The notes under the pieces are model-generated. The model did not search any database. It saw only the letters and a list, made by a program, of their open reading frames with translations, and had not been told where the DNA came from. From contig CM018683.1 of NCBI GenBank assembly GCA_009363875.1, forward strand, positions 42,615,815 to 42,679,814: a stretch of 64,000 nucleotides of DNA. Direction: 5' to 3'. This document shows positions 34,496 to 45,387 of this stretch, piece by piece. Numbering within the stretch: position 1 is the stretch's first letter; each line of letters starts with the position of its first letter. Origin of the DNA: Mikania micrantha. Taxonomy: Eukaryota; Streptophyta; Magnoliopsida; Asterales; Asteraceae. The position numbers were made by a program, and so were the translations under genes.

Positions 34496-36022
34496 ATGGC
34501 AGAAAAATTCACCTTAGATCCCCATAACACTGGTTCTGCCACGAAGCCACCAATTTTGGTTTGGCATCAATACAATATTTGGCAGAGACGGATGTTACAT
34601 TTTCTGTCAAACAATCATACAGGATGTTGGAAGTATGTAATGTTCGGACCTCACAAACCAATGGTCCTGGACACGGAGACTGGAGACCATGTCCCTAAGG
34701 ATCCTCGGAACTACACCAAAGAAGACTTTCAAAAATTGGAGCTTGATGCCAAGGCACATGCTCAGCTGGCTATGGCCCTTCCGAATGAAATTTATTCGGG
34801 TCTTCTTCACCATAAGTTTTCTAAGGACTTATGGGATGCTCTAAGAGAGCAATTCGGTGGTACCGATGATGTTGTAGCCAACACTAGAGAAATTTTGGCT
34901 CAACAATATGAAACTTTTTGGCAACTAAATAATGAGTCACTGACTCAGCAATTCGAAAGGTTCACTTCTCTCTTAAGTGAGCTAAAATTAGCTGGTCAAG
35001 TGTACCCTTCAATCTCAGTTCTTAATCGATTTTTAAGATCTCTCCTTGAAAAATGGGAAACTTATTCTATAGTTATGAGATCTTCACCAGATTTTGGCAA
35101 ACTCTCACTTACCCAACTCCATGGTAAGTTGCTCACTTTTGAGCGAGAGATTGACCAGAAACGTAAACTAATAAAATCTGGTAAATCAACTGAAGAGTAT
35201 GTTCAAGGGAACACAACTCTTGTTAGTCATAACTCTGTGACGAATGATCAGGTTTATGATGAACATATTGACATAACTACTGGCATCACCTCTTCTCTTT
35301 CTTCTCGTGATGACCATACTCTCCTTTCTGACCATCTGTGTTTTATCATGGACGATCTTCATCAAGTTCCAAGTGATGACTTGGAAGAGATGGACATTCT
35401 CCATCAACTGGCTCTCTTGAGCATTAGAACTAACAAGAGGACAGGAAGAAAATTTCCTGGTATCCATGGAAAAACAAGGATCGGTCTAAATAAGGCTAAA
35501 GTCCAATGCTATAGGTGTCATGGCACTGGACATTTTGCCAGGGAGTGCACTAATGCTCCAAACTCCAACTCTTCACCATATGTGACTTTTCTAAACATAC
35601 CTCCACATACTCCTTCAGCACCTTACTCTTCTTCCTCTTCTTCTTCATCTTTCAAAAGGACCAACAAATCTCAGGAGTCAGCACACATTATACAAAACTC
35701 CCCTTCAACTAATGTACAATATGTACAAGCTTCAAATGGCAGCATGTACCAGCTCACTCCTGCTTCACTTCAAGTTGTTGCAGCTCCTTCTTCACAAATA
35801 AATACACGAGGCCCTGCTGTTCAGTCTTCCTCATCTAGTCAACCGGCTCTTTTCTCTCAAGAGTACATAGACCGGAGCAGCTTACCTGAAGATGTTGGCT
35901 ATGCCCTCATCACTTCTGAACCAACAGAATTTTCTCTCATGGCTGTTGGTGAAGACTCCATTTCTTCTGATCAACCTGCAGCAGACACCTCTGATGCTCA
36001 GGTATCTTCTTCTACCTTATAA
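34496..36022 (+). CDS. Element C gag (copia type), first open part
   Basis: I choose the Met at 34,496 (MAEKFTLDPHNTGSA); the open frame extends 26 codons further up. The copia gag domain (UBN2-like) covers roughly residues 20-230: VWHQYNIWQRRMLHFL, then YTKEDFQKLELDAKAHAQLA, LWDALREQFGG, and LNRFLRSLLEKWETYSIVM. A zinc knuckle CYRCHGTGHFARECT follows near residue 345, then a Ser/Gln-rich tail. A TAA at 36,020 ends this part, but the same frame stays open beyond it, so the stop is probably a mutation inside a longer gag. It would form the capsid of the virus-like particle. Confidence 0.82.
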   Translation: MAEKFTLDPHNTGSATKPPILVWHQYNIWQRRMLHFLSNNHTGCWKYVMFGPHKPMVLDTETGDHVPKDPRNYTKEDFQKLELDAKAHAQLAMALPNEIYSGLLHHKFSKDLWDALREQFGGTDDVVANTREILAQQYETFWQLNNESLTQQFERFTSLLSELKLAGQVYPSISVLNRFLRSLLEKWETYSIVMRSSPDFGKLSLTQLHGKLLTFEREIDQKRKLIKSGKSTEEYVQGNTTLVSHNSVTNDQVYDEHIDITTGITSSLSSRDDHTLLSDHLCFIMDDLHQVPSDDLEEMDILHQLALLSIRTNKRTGRKFPGIHGKTRIGLNKAKVQCYRCHGTGHFARECTNAPNSNSSPYVTFLNIPPHTPSAPYSSSSSSSSFKRTNKSQESAHIIQNSPSTNVQYVQASNGSMYQLTPASLQVVAAPSSQINTRGPAVQSSSSSQPALFSQEYIDRSSLPEDVGYALITSEPTEFSLMAVGEDSISSDQPAADTSDAQVSSSTL

Positions 36023-37246
36023 AAACTATGTTCCGACGCATGCATAGAGGCTTTTTCAAAAATAAACAAAGCCAATATGTTGCTTCAAAAGCAAAATCAA
36101 GAGTTGGAACAACTCCTGGACAATAAAAATTCTGAAGTGGAAAAACTAATAAAAATTAAAGACAATGAGATCTCCACTTTAAAGACTGAGAAAATCAACT
36201 TACAAGCATCCTTTGACTTACAAAGAGAAAAATATTATGCTTGTAAAGATGAATTATCTCAAACTCAAGTAAGCTGTGAAAAATGGGTTGAGTCTTGAAA
36301 AGGATTCAAAATGCTTCTACATAAGCAAGTTCACAGTAAAGCTAGATTTGGGATTGGGTATAACCATACTGCTCTATCAGAGGATTATACGCCAATAGAT
36401 AATAATAAGGAAGAAACCATGTCTGAACCCATTTCACCAACATTTCTTCCTGATGAAATTCCTCCAATAACAAACACACCTCCATTTGTGTATCAGCCAA
36501 ACTATTCTTGTAGGTTTGTATACCCCTCAAACCCAAATATGAAAAGCTTAGAAAAACCACAGTTGAACTTGGTTCAAAACAATAACTCTTCAGAACAAAA
36601 TGAGATTGCTCCTGATATGAGCTCTACTAATAGTTCAGAAGAAACAATAAAGGCAGGATCCTCTTCTAACATCAAGTCTAATCTTGAAAAAGGAAAAGGA
36701 CCTATGGTTAACATTTAGTTTCCTCCTTCCCATCCTCATCCTCCTTACCCCATAATGAAGGTAAATAAACCTTTCATCCCAAATTATTCATCTCTTTCTA
36801 CAGCTTGCTTAAAATGTTTTAAGTACAACCATGCTACTGAAGATTGTAGAACAAAAACACCTTTGGAAAAAGCTAGATTGAAAGCAAATAAGCTGAACAT
36901 GCCTCTTCATCCAAAGGGAACCTCCCTAATAAGATGAAGAAGGTAAGAACAACAAGTAAACAATTTGGCGGTCCAAACTCTCATTCTTCATTCATCTCAC
37001 CTCCTTCCTTTGCTGCAAATTCTAGACCTTCTATTCTGGGAACACCACCTTCTTACTCTACGGTGAACCTAGCTCCTTACTCTTATAATGTTGGCAACTC
37101 TTCTCTCGTGAACTCACAAATCAATCTTCTCCATCAAAATCAGCAACAACTGTTATTAATGATGCAAAAATTGATGAATGATACACAAAATAAACAAAAC
37201 AAATAAAAATATGTCCCATGTCTAACCTATTGTATTTGATCCTCAT
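36023..37246 (+). pseudogene. Element C gag C-terminal part: coiled coil and second zinc knuckle, broken
   Basis: Continues the gag frame after in-frame stops at 36,020, 36,296 and 36,716. It encodes a heptad-like coiled coil (NQELEQLLDNKNSEVEKLIK, IKDNEISTLKTEKINL), an acidic Ser/Thr/Pro-rich part, a knuckle-like CLKCFKYNHATEDC near 36,810, and a Gln-rich segment (INLLHQNQQQLLLMMQKLMN). Frameshifts occur near 36,930 and 37,210. A coiled coil between the knuckle and the protease is typical of this copia group as I remember it. Confidence 0.7.
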
Positions 37247-39173
37247 GTGCAGAAACCCTTCTCAAACCAAAATCATCTCTGGTATGTGGATAGTGGAGGA
37301 TCTAGGCACATGACAGGATGTAGATCCATTTTAAATAATTTTATTCAAAAGCATGGAGGATCTGTTTCCTTTGGAAATAATGCAAAAGGTTGGATAGTGG
37401 GGTCTGGTTCTGTCCTAAGTGGAAATTTGCAATTCAAGGACGTTAGCCTGGTTGAAAATCTCAAGTTTAATCTCTTGAGTGTTTCTCAACTAGCTGACAA
37501 GAATTTTAGTTCATTCTTCACTAAAGACAGTTGTAAAATTCTTTCTCCAGAAAATAAACTCAAAAATAAAGATCTTGATCGATCAACATACTCTGCTAAT
37601 GGCTAAAAGATGTGGAAATGTCTACATTGTAGATATGGCCACAGACTCTCGAACATCTCCTCCTACATGTTTGATAGCCAAAGCATCGTCTTCTGAAACT
37701 GCTCTTTGGCATAGAAGACTCAGTCACCTTAATCACCAAACTCTTCATAAGCTTTTCACTCTTTCTTTAGTAAGAGGATTACCTTCCAAAGAATTTCACT
37801 TTTAAGGTCAGTGTGAATCTTGTTTAAAGGGAAAGCAACATAAAACTTCACACAAGTCTATTGAGGAATCCAAAACAACTAACTGTCTCAATCTTCTTCA
37901 TATGGATCTATTTGGTCCAGTGAAGGTAGCCAGCTTGGCAAGAAAAAGATATTGTTTAGTTGTTGTGGATGATTACTCAAGATTTTGCTGGACCTTCTTT
38001 CTTTTCAGCAAAGATGAGACTTCTGAGAAAATAATTGCTTTTATCACTCATCTAGAAAGACAATTTAGTCTTCCTGTTAACATAATAAGGAGTGACAACA
38101 GCACAGAGTTCAAGAATCAAGTTCTTGATAAATTCTGTATCTCTAAAGGAATCCTTAGCCAATATAGTGCTCCTAGAACTCCTGCTCAAAATGGAGTTGT
38201 AGAAAGAAAGAACATGACACTAATTGAAGCTGCAAGAACCATGCTTGCAGACTCAGGATTACCTTTATCCTTCTGGGCTGAGGCAGTAAACACTGCATGT
38301 TATGTCTTAAACAGAGTTCACTTTGTAAAAAGACATAACAAAACTGCCTATGAAATCCTATATAACATAAAGCCTCTCATCTCTTTCTTCAAAGTCTTTG
38401 GATGTCCGTGTTTCATCTTAAACACAAAGGACTCCATGTCCAAGTTTGCTGCTAAAGTTGATTCTGGATACTTTGTTGGATACTCTCAGACCTCTAAGGC
38501 ATACCGAGCTTTCAACCTCAGGACCAAAATCATTGAGGAATCTATTGATGTAAAATTTAATGAATCAACGTCAACCTCATCTTTTCCTTCTACTCCTGAT
38601 GATCTCTTTGATCTTGAAAGCTTCACCATCATCCCTCCTATCTCCTCTTCTTCACCTTCTTCAGAATCATGCCAAACTTCTGAAGATCTATCCTCTCTCG
38701 AGGAATGTTCTGTCTCTAAATTCTTTACTTCCTTTCCCTCTTATCAAATAAATTCTCAAGAAACAAATTCTCAAAACCAAGACAGTCAAACATCTACTCC
38801 CTCGTCTCAAGTCTTGGATAATATACCCGTCGATGTTCCCGAAAATACTCATGTCTCTCCATCAGAAAACTCTCTAGGCCCTATTAAAAACTCACCGTCT
38901 TCTGATGCTGGCTCCTCGAATAATTGTTTGGACATCATTCCTTTTAACAAAAATCATCCTCTAGAACAAATCTTAGGAGACTTAAATAAAGGAGTTCAAA
39001 CTAGGAGCCATATTTCAAACTTTTGCCTTTATGCTGCCTTCTTATCCCAAATTGAGCCCTCTAAATATCAGGAGGCTCTTAAAGACAATAATTGGGTAGA
39101 AGCAATGCAAGATGAGCTTTTGCAGTTCAAAAGGCAAAATGTTTGGACTCTATGTCCCTTGCCAGCTGGATAA
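37247..39173 (+). pseudogene. Element C protease and integrase
   Basis: The protease shows WYVDSGGSRHMTG (active-site DSG) near 37,280 and KFNLLSVSQLADKNF. One frameshift near 37,590 leads into the integrase zinc finger (LWHRRLSHLNHQTLHKLF, then CESCLKGKQHKTSH), which is split by a TAA at 37,803. The catalytic core has MDLFGP, IIRSDNSTEFKN and NGVVERKNMTLIEAARTML, so all three acidic residues are present. The region after it has FGCPCFILNTKDSMSKF and GYFVGYSQTSKAYRAFN, then a Ser-rich linker. A TAA at 39,171 separates it from the RT in the same frame. Confidence 0.88.
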
Positions 39174-39194
39174 TATCTTATCGGAACCAGATGG

Positions 39195-40578
39195 GTGTTC
39201 AGAAACAAAACAGATGACATAGGCATTGTAATAAAAAATAAGGCCCGTTTAGTGGTACAAGGTTACTGCCAAGAAGAAGGTATTGACTATGATGAAACCT
39301 TTGCTCCTGTGGCAAGATTGGAAGCCATTAGACTCTTCCTAGCATTTGCCATCTCTCATAACATAAAGGTATACCAAATGGACATAAAAAGTGCCTTCCT
39401 GTATGGGACAATAAAGGAAGAAGTCTATGTATGTCAACCTCCAGGATTTGATGATGTTCATCATCTTGATTGGGTGTACCGACTGGACAAAGCACTTTAT
39501 GGTTTGAAACAAGCACCTAGAGCATGGTATGACACTCTTTCTCAGTTTCTCCTTTCTAATAAATTCTCTCGGGGAACCATTGATAAGACCTTGTTTATCA
39601 AAAGGGTAGATAAGGAACTTTTGTTGGTTCAAATCTATGTTGATGACATCATTTTTGGATCAACTAAACCTTCCTTGTGTGAACAATTTTCTAAGTTAAT
39701 GTCTTCCAAGTTTGAAATGAGTGCTTTAAGTGAACTAAAAACATTTTTAGGACTTCAAGTCAAACAAACCCCAAATGGGACTTTCATTCATCAATCTAAA
39801 TATGTAAAAGATCTTCTAAATAAATTTGATATGAATGATTGCAAAATAATTTCTACTCCCATGGCAACTAGTCCAGGTATATGTCGAGATGAAAATGGTG
39901 AACCTGTAGATCAAACACTCTACAGGTGCATGATTGGTTCCCTGATGTATCTTACTGCATCAAGGCCAGACATTATGTATGCAACATGTGTCTGTGCAAG
40001 ATACCAGTCTGCCCCCAAACAATCTCATTTTTCATTTGTGAAGAGGATTCTCAGATATCTTAAAGGTACTCCTGTGCTAGGTATTTGGTATCCTGCTAAT
40101 CAAATTTGTAAGCTTGTTGGTTTTTCAGATAGTGATTATGCCGGTTGCTCGCTCACTAGAAAGTCTACTTCAGGAGGATGTCAGTTCTTTGCAGGTTGCT
40201 TAGTGTCTTGGAAGAGCAAGAAGCAAACGTCAGTGTCAAATTCAACTTCTGAAGCTGAATACATTGCAGCAGCTCATTGCACTGCCCAAATTCTCTGGCT
40301 TCAATACCAACTGCAAGATTTTGGAATAACTGAACTAAAGACACCTCTTCTAATAGACAGCGAAGCTGCCAAAAACATAATAAAGAATCCTGTCTATCAT
40401 TCTAAAACCAAACACATTGAAATAAGGCATCACTTCATTAGACTGTTTTGAAAAGGGACTAATTGTTCCAGAACATGTCTCTACTAGTGACCAAATAGCT
40501 GACATATTTACCAAGCCCTTGGACTCCTCAACTTTTTCTAAGTTTGTGGCCAAATTGGGAATGATAAATATGAGTTAA
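39195..40578 (+). pseudogene. Element C reverse transcriptase and RNase H
   Basis: The frame is continuous with the integrase apart from the TAA at 39,171. RT motifs: ARLVVQGYCQEEGIDYDETF, YQMDIKSAFLYGTIKEEVYV, LYGLKQAPRAWYDTL and the catalytic YVDDIIFGSTK. RNase H motifs: GFSDSDYAGCSLTRKSTSGG, SNSTSEAEYIAAAHC and HSKTKHIEIRHHFIR. A frameshift at about 40,450 moves the last 40 codons (VPEHVSTSDQIADIFTKPLD) to another frame, ending at TAA about 40,576. All catalytic residues I can identify are kept. Confidence 0.9.
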
Positions 40579-42772
40579 TAAATATGAATATGTTTGTTAA
40601 CCTTCTTATACATATAAAAGGATAGTTTGCATAAATTATCCTGACAATGAATACTTGATAAACCTCTGCTAAAGAAATCTTGTTTTCTTTTAGTGGCTAT
40701 CTAAACGCACGGAAAGGATCAGTGGCAATGTTGTCACTGCTTCATATCTATCCGATGTTAAAGCTTTCCATTGTTACAATTCATAACCATTCTTGGTTCC
40801 TTCATCTTCCAATGATTACCTAACTTCCATTGATTCATTTTCCTTCCGAAGATCCTCGGCTGATTACTTAACTTGCTTCCGAGGATAAGGCTCTTCCGAC
40901 TTGCAAATAAATCCTTGTGCCTTGCACCTGATGTGTCAGTTGTCAACTTCTCTGCAAGATTCGATTCTCAATGCTGACTCCCACGGCTCGAGAAGATACT
41001 TATCGTCATCTTAGTGACTAATAATCCAATTTAAATCAATGATCACCATTTTTAGTTCTCATTTTCTCTCACCACTAATTTACTTAAGTCTTCTTGATCC
41101 TCTGATTATCAGGAAACCCTTCATCATCTTCAAAATTGTAAATAATTCTCATGGCTACGGATGATCACTTGTCAGGCATGTTGCCTGGCACGGAGCACTT
41201 TCTCTAAGTTTGTCTAAGCTTTAAGCTTATGAAAATGGTGTAACGGCTTAGGACCAGGCTTCATTCCTCACAAAGCTTCGTCTGTACTTCAAGAAGTGCA
41301 TGAACACGACTTCTTGTTGTGAAGCGTAAGCGTTAATCTTCCTTTTCTTCTACAACTATTGTGTATTCATAATCTTCCTTTTCTTCTGTTTTCTTTCTTC
41401 TTTTCTATGCTATATTTGATAATGTGATAACAAGGTTAACCTGAAAAACCTGTTCATGTATAAATATTTCTTTTGTGTCACATATTTCTTTTGGTATCCT
41501 TCTCAAAATCTAAGGTTAGGGATAGTTGTCTCAATGACATGCAAAATGTTAACTTATCCTTAATCATCTGGTACATAACCAGCAATGTTCCAAGTCCCTA
41601 TTGTGTTTGTCTCACTGATATTCATAGTACTATGAAGGACATTGACAACAAGGTGTTCACAAGTTTGAACACTGATGGATGACACTGAAGAAACACCCAT
41701 CTTCAGTGAACCCACATCCAACTCTCTTACCGGCCATAAGATAACTCTTCCAAAATCTTTTAAACCAAATAAGCCCAAAAAGTCTTTCAGGAAGATGAGA
41801 TCCCTGAATATGACTGTGTTCCTACTGAACACAAGGATACATCTGTTCCATCCTCACAGATGAATCAAGAATCTCTTCCCCATCCAGCTCCTCATCAATG
41901 CTCTCAACAGGATGATGTTGTATACCACAGGGAACCCTCACTAACCTCTGAAATGTCATTTGACCCTTAGATGGTAGTCCTCTCTCCCATGGACATCTCT
42001 ACTCTTTCTAAAAGCCCCCCACTCTCCTTAACTAATCCTTTAACCTTGGAAAAGAGGATGAGATCCAGATGTCAAGTCCATCTAGACCTCTTGATCATAT
42101 ACCTGGAGCATCCATATCACATGATAATCCAATGGATTCTCATCTGATTTGATCAGGCAATAAGACTCCTGGTATGACAACAGCCCGTGAAGTTTTTTTA
42201 ACGGAGGCTGGTAATCCCGAGAACCAAGAAAAAGGGGTTCATGACATTTTTGAGATGGACTCAGGTCATGATAAAACTGACTCTCAAGTCAGGGATTCGG
42301 ATGACATCTGTAACAAGATGGACGGATCAGCTCTTAACATAAAGGAATTGACGGATCACTAAGTCCTGCATTCCCAATCCATCCCAATGCAGGCGCCTTC
42401 CCTTGAAGGCCTTCCAAGCTCTTAAACTACCTTCACTACTCCCACCTTTCTACCACTGCTTTTCAAGAAGTATCTAGCTCGCTTCTTAATACTTCTCTGA
42501 CTTTCCTCCATACCTTATAATTCAATGTCCTGGCTGATAAAGCCAATAAGAGGGAGATTACATGGTTAATACATAACCCATTCTCAAAATAGGTTGAAGC
42601 AGCATGTGCTGTATCCAGGCAACCTATTTTTTTAAGGACATACTAACTCTAAATAACCTCCAAAAGGTCTTGTCCAAACTCACAAATCCCACTTGAACCA
42701 TTGTTATGTTCTTCTCTCAAGGAGTTTGATTGGGTTTTTGAAAGCTAAAATAAGCTGGTTTTGGCGTCATCA
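40579..42772 (+). other. Element C post-pol region, degenerate
   Basis: 2.2 kb between RNase H and the PPT. Only short open pieces remain, for example 41,675-41,863 and 42,174-42,362 on the plus strand, with a hydrophilic, acidic composition. In Sireviruses this position can hold an extra (env-like) ORF, so this may be its remnant. I recognise no transmembrane segment or conserved domain. CTTCCGAGG/CTTCCGAAG motifs like those of the LTR recur at about 40,845-40,905. Confidence 0.5.
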
Positions 42773-42786
42773 GTCTAGAGGGAGAT
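42773..42786 (+). promoter_or_regulatory. Polypurine tract of element C
   Basis: AGAGGGAGAT directly precedes the 3' LTR start TGTTGG. Confidence 0.8.
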
Positions 42787-43580
42787 TGTTGGAAAATAAG
42801 GACTGACGAAGCAAAACCACCTTTCAAATAATCAATTTGAATAAATGTTGCAGGACACTAACTTTCGAAGACATGAAGATAATATATTCTTCGGAAGACA
42901 CTAAATAAAGACATCAGCTTCTAAAGATAATATTCTTCGAAAGACAATTGCTTCCGAAGACAAAACTTCAGAAGATGCTTCGGAAGATTCTATTGGAAGA
43001 CAAGCCTCAGAAGACACTATCGGAAGAGAACATTACTTCGGAAGACTCGTGTGTCCACATTAGCTTCCGATGACTGTCTTCTGATGAAAGAATAAGTGTA
43101 TCTACATTAGCTTCCGATAAAAGAACAACTGGTTCATTAATCAGTTTCCTATGAATAACTTCCGAAAGAATAATTCCTTTAGCATCAATACAACTGTCTG
43201 AACCTCAGAAGACTTCAAGATCTTTGAAGATCCTAGTTGACTTTACATTTGTACTATTCTGATGCTACAGTGTCTGTAAAAGTGTCTTCTGTCTTGTCTA
43301 TTTATGTATCTTGTCCTGAAACATTAAATGGTTGGGGCTATTTATACCCCAACATCCTTTGAATGAAATACAACACTTTTCTGAATCTTCTTTGTATTGC
43401 CTTATTACCTTATGTTCTCTCTCTCTCTCTCTCTCTCTTAAAACAAGAAAACTAAACAACCAAAATAACTAAGATCAAGTGCAAAACCTTAGAGGGAGCT
43501 AATACCAAAGGTTTTGACTAAGTGTCTAAAACTTCTATTCCTGGTTAAAAGGCCTCTCCTCGGGTCTCTGATCTTCTACA
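42787..43580 (+). repeat. Element C 3' LTR
   Basis: 794 bp, collinear with the 5' LTR, with scattered substitutions and a shorter (CT)n run at about 43,417-43,439. Followed by the target duplication ACAAC. Confidence 0.93.
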
Positions 43581-43632
43581 ACAACCATTTTGGTTTTGTT
43601 TTGTTTAACCTCGTATACGTTTATACATAATG
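43581..43632 (-). repeat. Element B 5' LTR, short remainder right of element C
   Basis: Matches 25,178-25,232 (caaccgttatggttttt, tgtttaacctcg, tacgtttatacataat) and then stops. The remaining part of about 220-260 bp, which would hold the start of the minus-strand LTR, is missing, so element B's right target duplication cannot be checked. Confidence 0.8.
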
Positions 43633-43644
43633 CTTAAGTTATTG

Positions 43645-45387
43645 TGTGACACCCCGCAACTTGTAGGTAAGCAAACTATTAAATTAAATATTATTTTAAT
43701 TGATTATTATAGACGTGTCACTATAATTAGCTTAATTTAGTGAGACATGTGGCACGATAGTGCAAACACAGTTTCAAGCACGGTAATTTGATGAATTATT
43801 AAGACACACACTCACGTGTTGTAAAATTCATGACCATTGGTGAACGTCAAACAAACTAGTCAATTGAACAGTAATTGAAATGTCAAACGATAATGAATAA
43901 CGATTTAAACAAATAAAAATGAGCATTTAGGCCAGCCCGGGAACCTTCGCGGTACGCCAAGGGCCCCGGCAGGAGCCTTGGCGGTACGCGAAGGTGTGCA
44001 GGCAATTTGAAATCTCTGGATTTTTCACGGTACGCCACGACCGATCACATTCTACCTTAGCATTTCGCTGCGTGTTTTGGGAGAGTAGCCGATTAATTTA
44101 ATCTCGGCAGTACGCCGAGACCCCTGGGGCTTGCTTGGCGGTATGCGAATCTTCCCACAACGCAGAAAATGTATAAAAACCACCCCAGCTCATTTGTTCA
44201 TCCTTTCACCCATTTTCTCTCAACGAAAGAACCACTTTCCTGATCAAGAACCTTCTTTTACCTCACCACTCCTTCCTAGAAGCCAAAAAAGCCATCTTGA
44301 AGCATTTTGAGCTTAGAACTTGGAAGTTAGCAAGGGTAGGAGCTCACCAAGACCAATCATCAAGCTTGAGCTGCTAGAAGATTACTAACATGATGCTTTG
44401 TGAGCTACTAAACTTCTATCCCAGCTCAATCTTAGCATATTTGGAGCTTCAGAAGGTAGCTACTGTGGTTGTTTTGCTCAAATCCTACACTAGAACACAC
44501 AAGCAAGTGCATCCACACACATGCATCACCATGGATGACACATGCACAAAATTACACTTTATTAAATCTATGTTTTACAATATTGATGATTGATTTGAGT
44601 CATTGGAATGATCTATTGAGAGTATCGATAGAATTTGATGTTATTTTTGAGTTATTGGCGATTATTACTATTAATGGCAACTTTTTAGTAATATGCAATA
44701 TGAATCTATGAGGTTATAATACATGTGGGTTATGATTGAGTGATTATATGTGATATTTGGATCGTTTACAATAAGTACTATAGTTATTTGTTGACTATTG
44801 ATGATGATTTGGGGCTTATTTCTAAAAATTGTAACTTTAATGGTGAAAGGTGTTAATAGACAATGAATTTGGGATGATATGATAGCTTAAATGATGAATT
44901 GAAATTAGTATTAATGATATTGGCATGAATCGTGTGTTAAATTTGGTGATTTGAGAGTTTTGGGGCATGGCTTTCTATATTTAAAAACTTTTGATAAAGG
45001 ATGTGGTCATGCATGTTGATTTTGGCTTTGATTAAATATTTTTGGTCATGATAATTATAATATAAAACTAATTTAATAGTTTGATTTTGATAAAACGAGA
45101 TTATTTGCAAACTTTCTATTTTAGGAAACTTTATTTGGGGTTTTCATGTAAAATTGAGTTATTGGGCAAATCTTGATAATAATAAATGGTCTAAATTGTT
45201 CTATTATGATGTTATGTAATGTTGTTGTGTGATTTTTGTGGTTGAACATGTCAGACATAGGAACTTACTAAATTTAGAAACTTTAAATGTAAATGTGTAT
45301 TTAATTGACAACATGTGAAAATTTTCTATGTGACAACATGATCACTTAGGAGTAACAATCATACTAGAATGATAAAATATGATCTCT
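43645..45387 (+). repeat. Element D 5' LTR, truncated
   Basis: Starts TGTGACACCCCGCAAC and parallels 50,566-52,193. It carries GCGGTACGCC-type motifs (43,945-44,150), a TATA box, and a 5' UTR-like CT/AC-rich part. Similarity ends at about 45,387, before any LTR 3' end or PBS. Confidence 0.8.
44172..44178 (+). promoter_or_regulatory. TATA box in element D 5' LTR
   Basis: TATAAAA followed by ACCACCCCAGCTC; the same box is at 51,140-51,146 in the other LTR. It marks the likely U3/R start of transcription just downstream. Confidence 0.6.

Larger units (their letters stand above)
33476..43580 (+). mobile_element. Element C: Sirevirus-like Ty1/copia retrotransposon
   Basis: A complete 10,105-bp element with LTRs of 802 and 794 bp (TGTTGG...TCTACA) and a perfect 5-bp TSD ACAAC (33,471-33,475 and 43,581-43,585). 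The gene order protease-integrase-RT-RNase H is copia type. The integrase-RT linker motif ILNTKDSMSKF followed by GYSQTSKAYRAFN, the large size, the LTR palindrome cluster and about 2.2 kb of post-pol sequence all fit the Sirevirus (SIRE/Maximus) lineage. The LTRs differ at a number of sites, so it is older than element A. Several stops and shifts break gag-pol. Confidence 0.92.
21254..43632 (-). mobile_element. Element B: Ty3/gypsy retrotransposon on the minus strand, split by elements A and C
   Basis: Its 3' LTR (21,254-25,456) is on the left and its 5' LTR (30,285-33,475 plus about 43,586-43,632) on the right, with gag-pol reading right to left between them. Element A interrupts the left LTR after its first 5 bp (12,037-12,041) and element C interrupts the right LTR. 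The right LTR lacks its last 260 bp or so, cut at the junction with element D. LTR copies differ at many sites plus a 743-bp indel, so B is older than A. The family is the same broad group as A (CCHC gag, DTGA protease, FIDD RT, C-terminal KVRWN..GPEFTWERED). Confidence 0.9.

Noticed and set aside
44390..44711. Two overlapping ORFs in element D LTR
   Set aside because: Located just downstream of the LTR TATA box, but not conserved in the second LTR and without known motifs.
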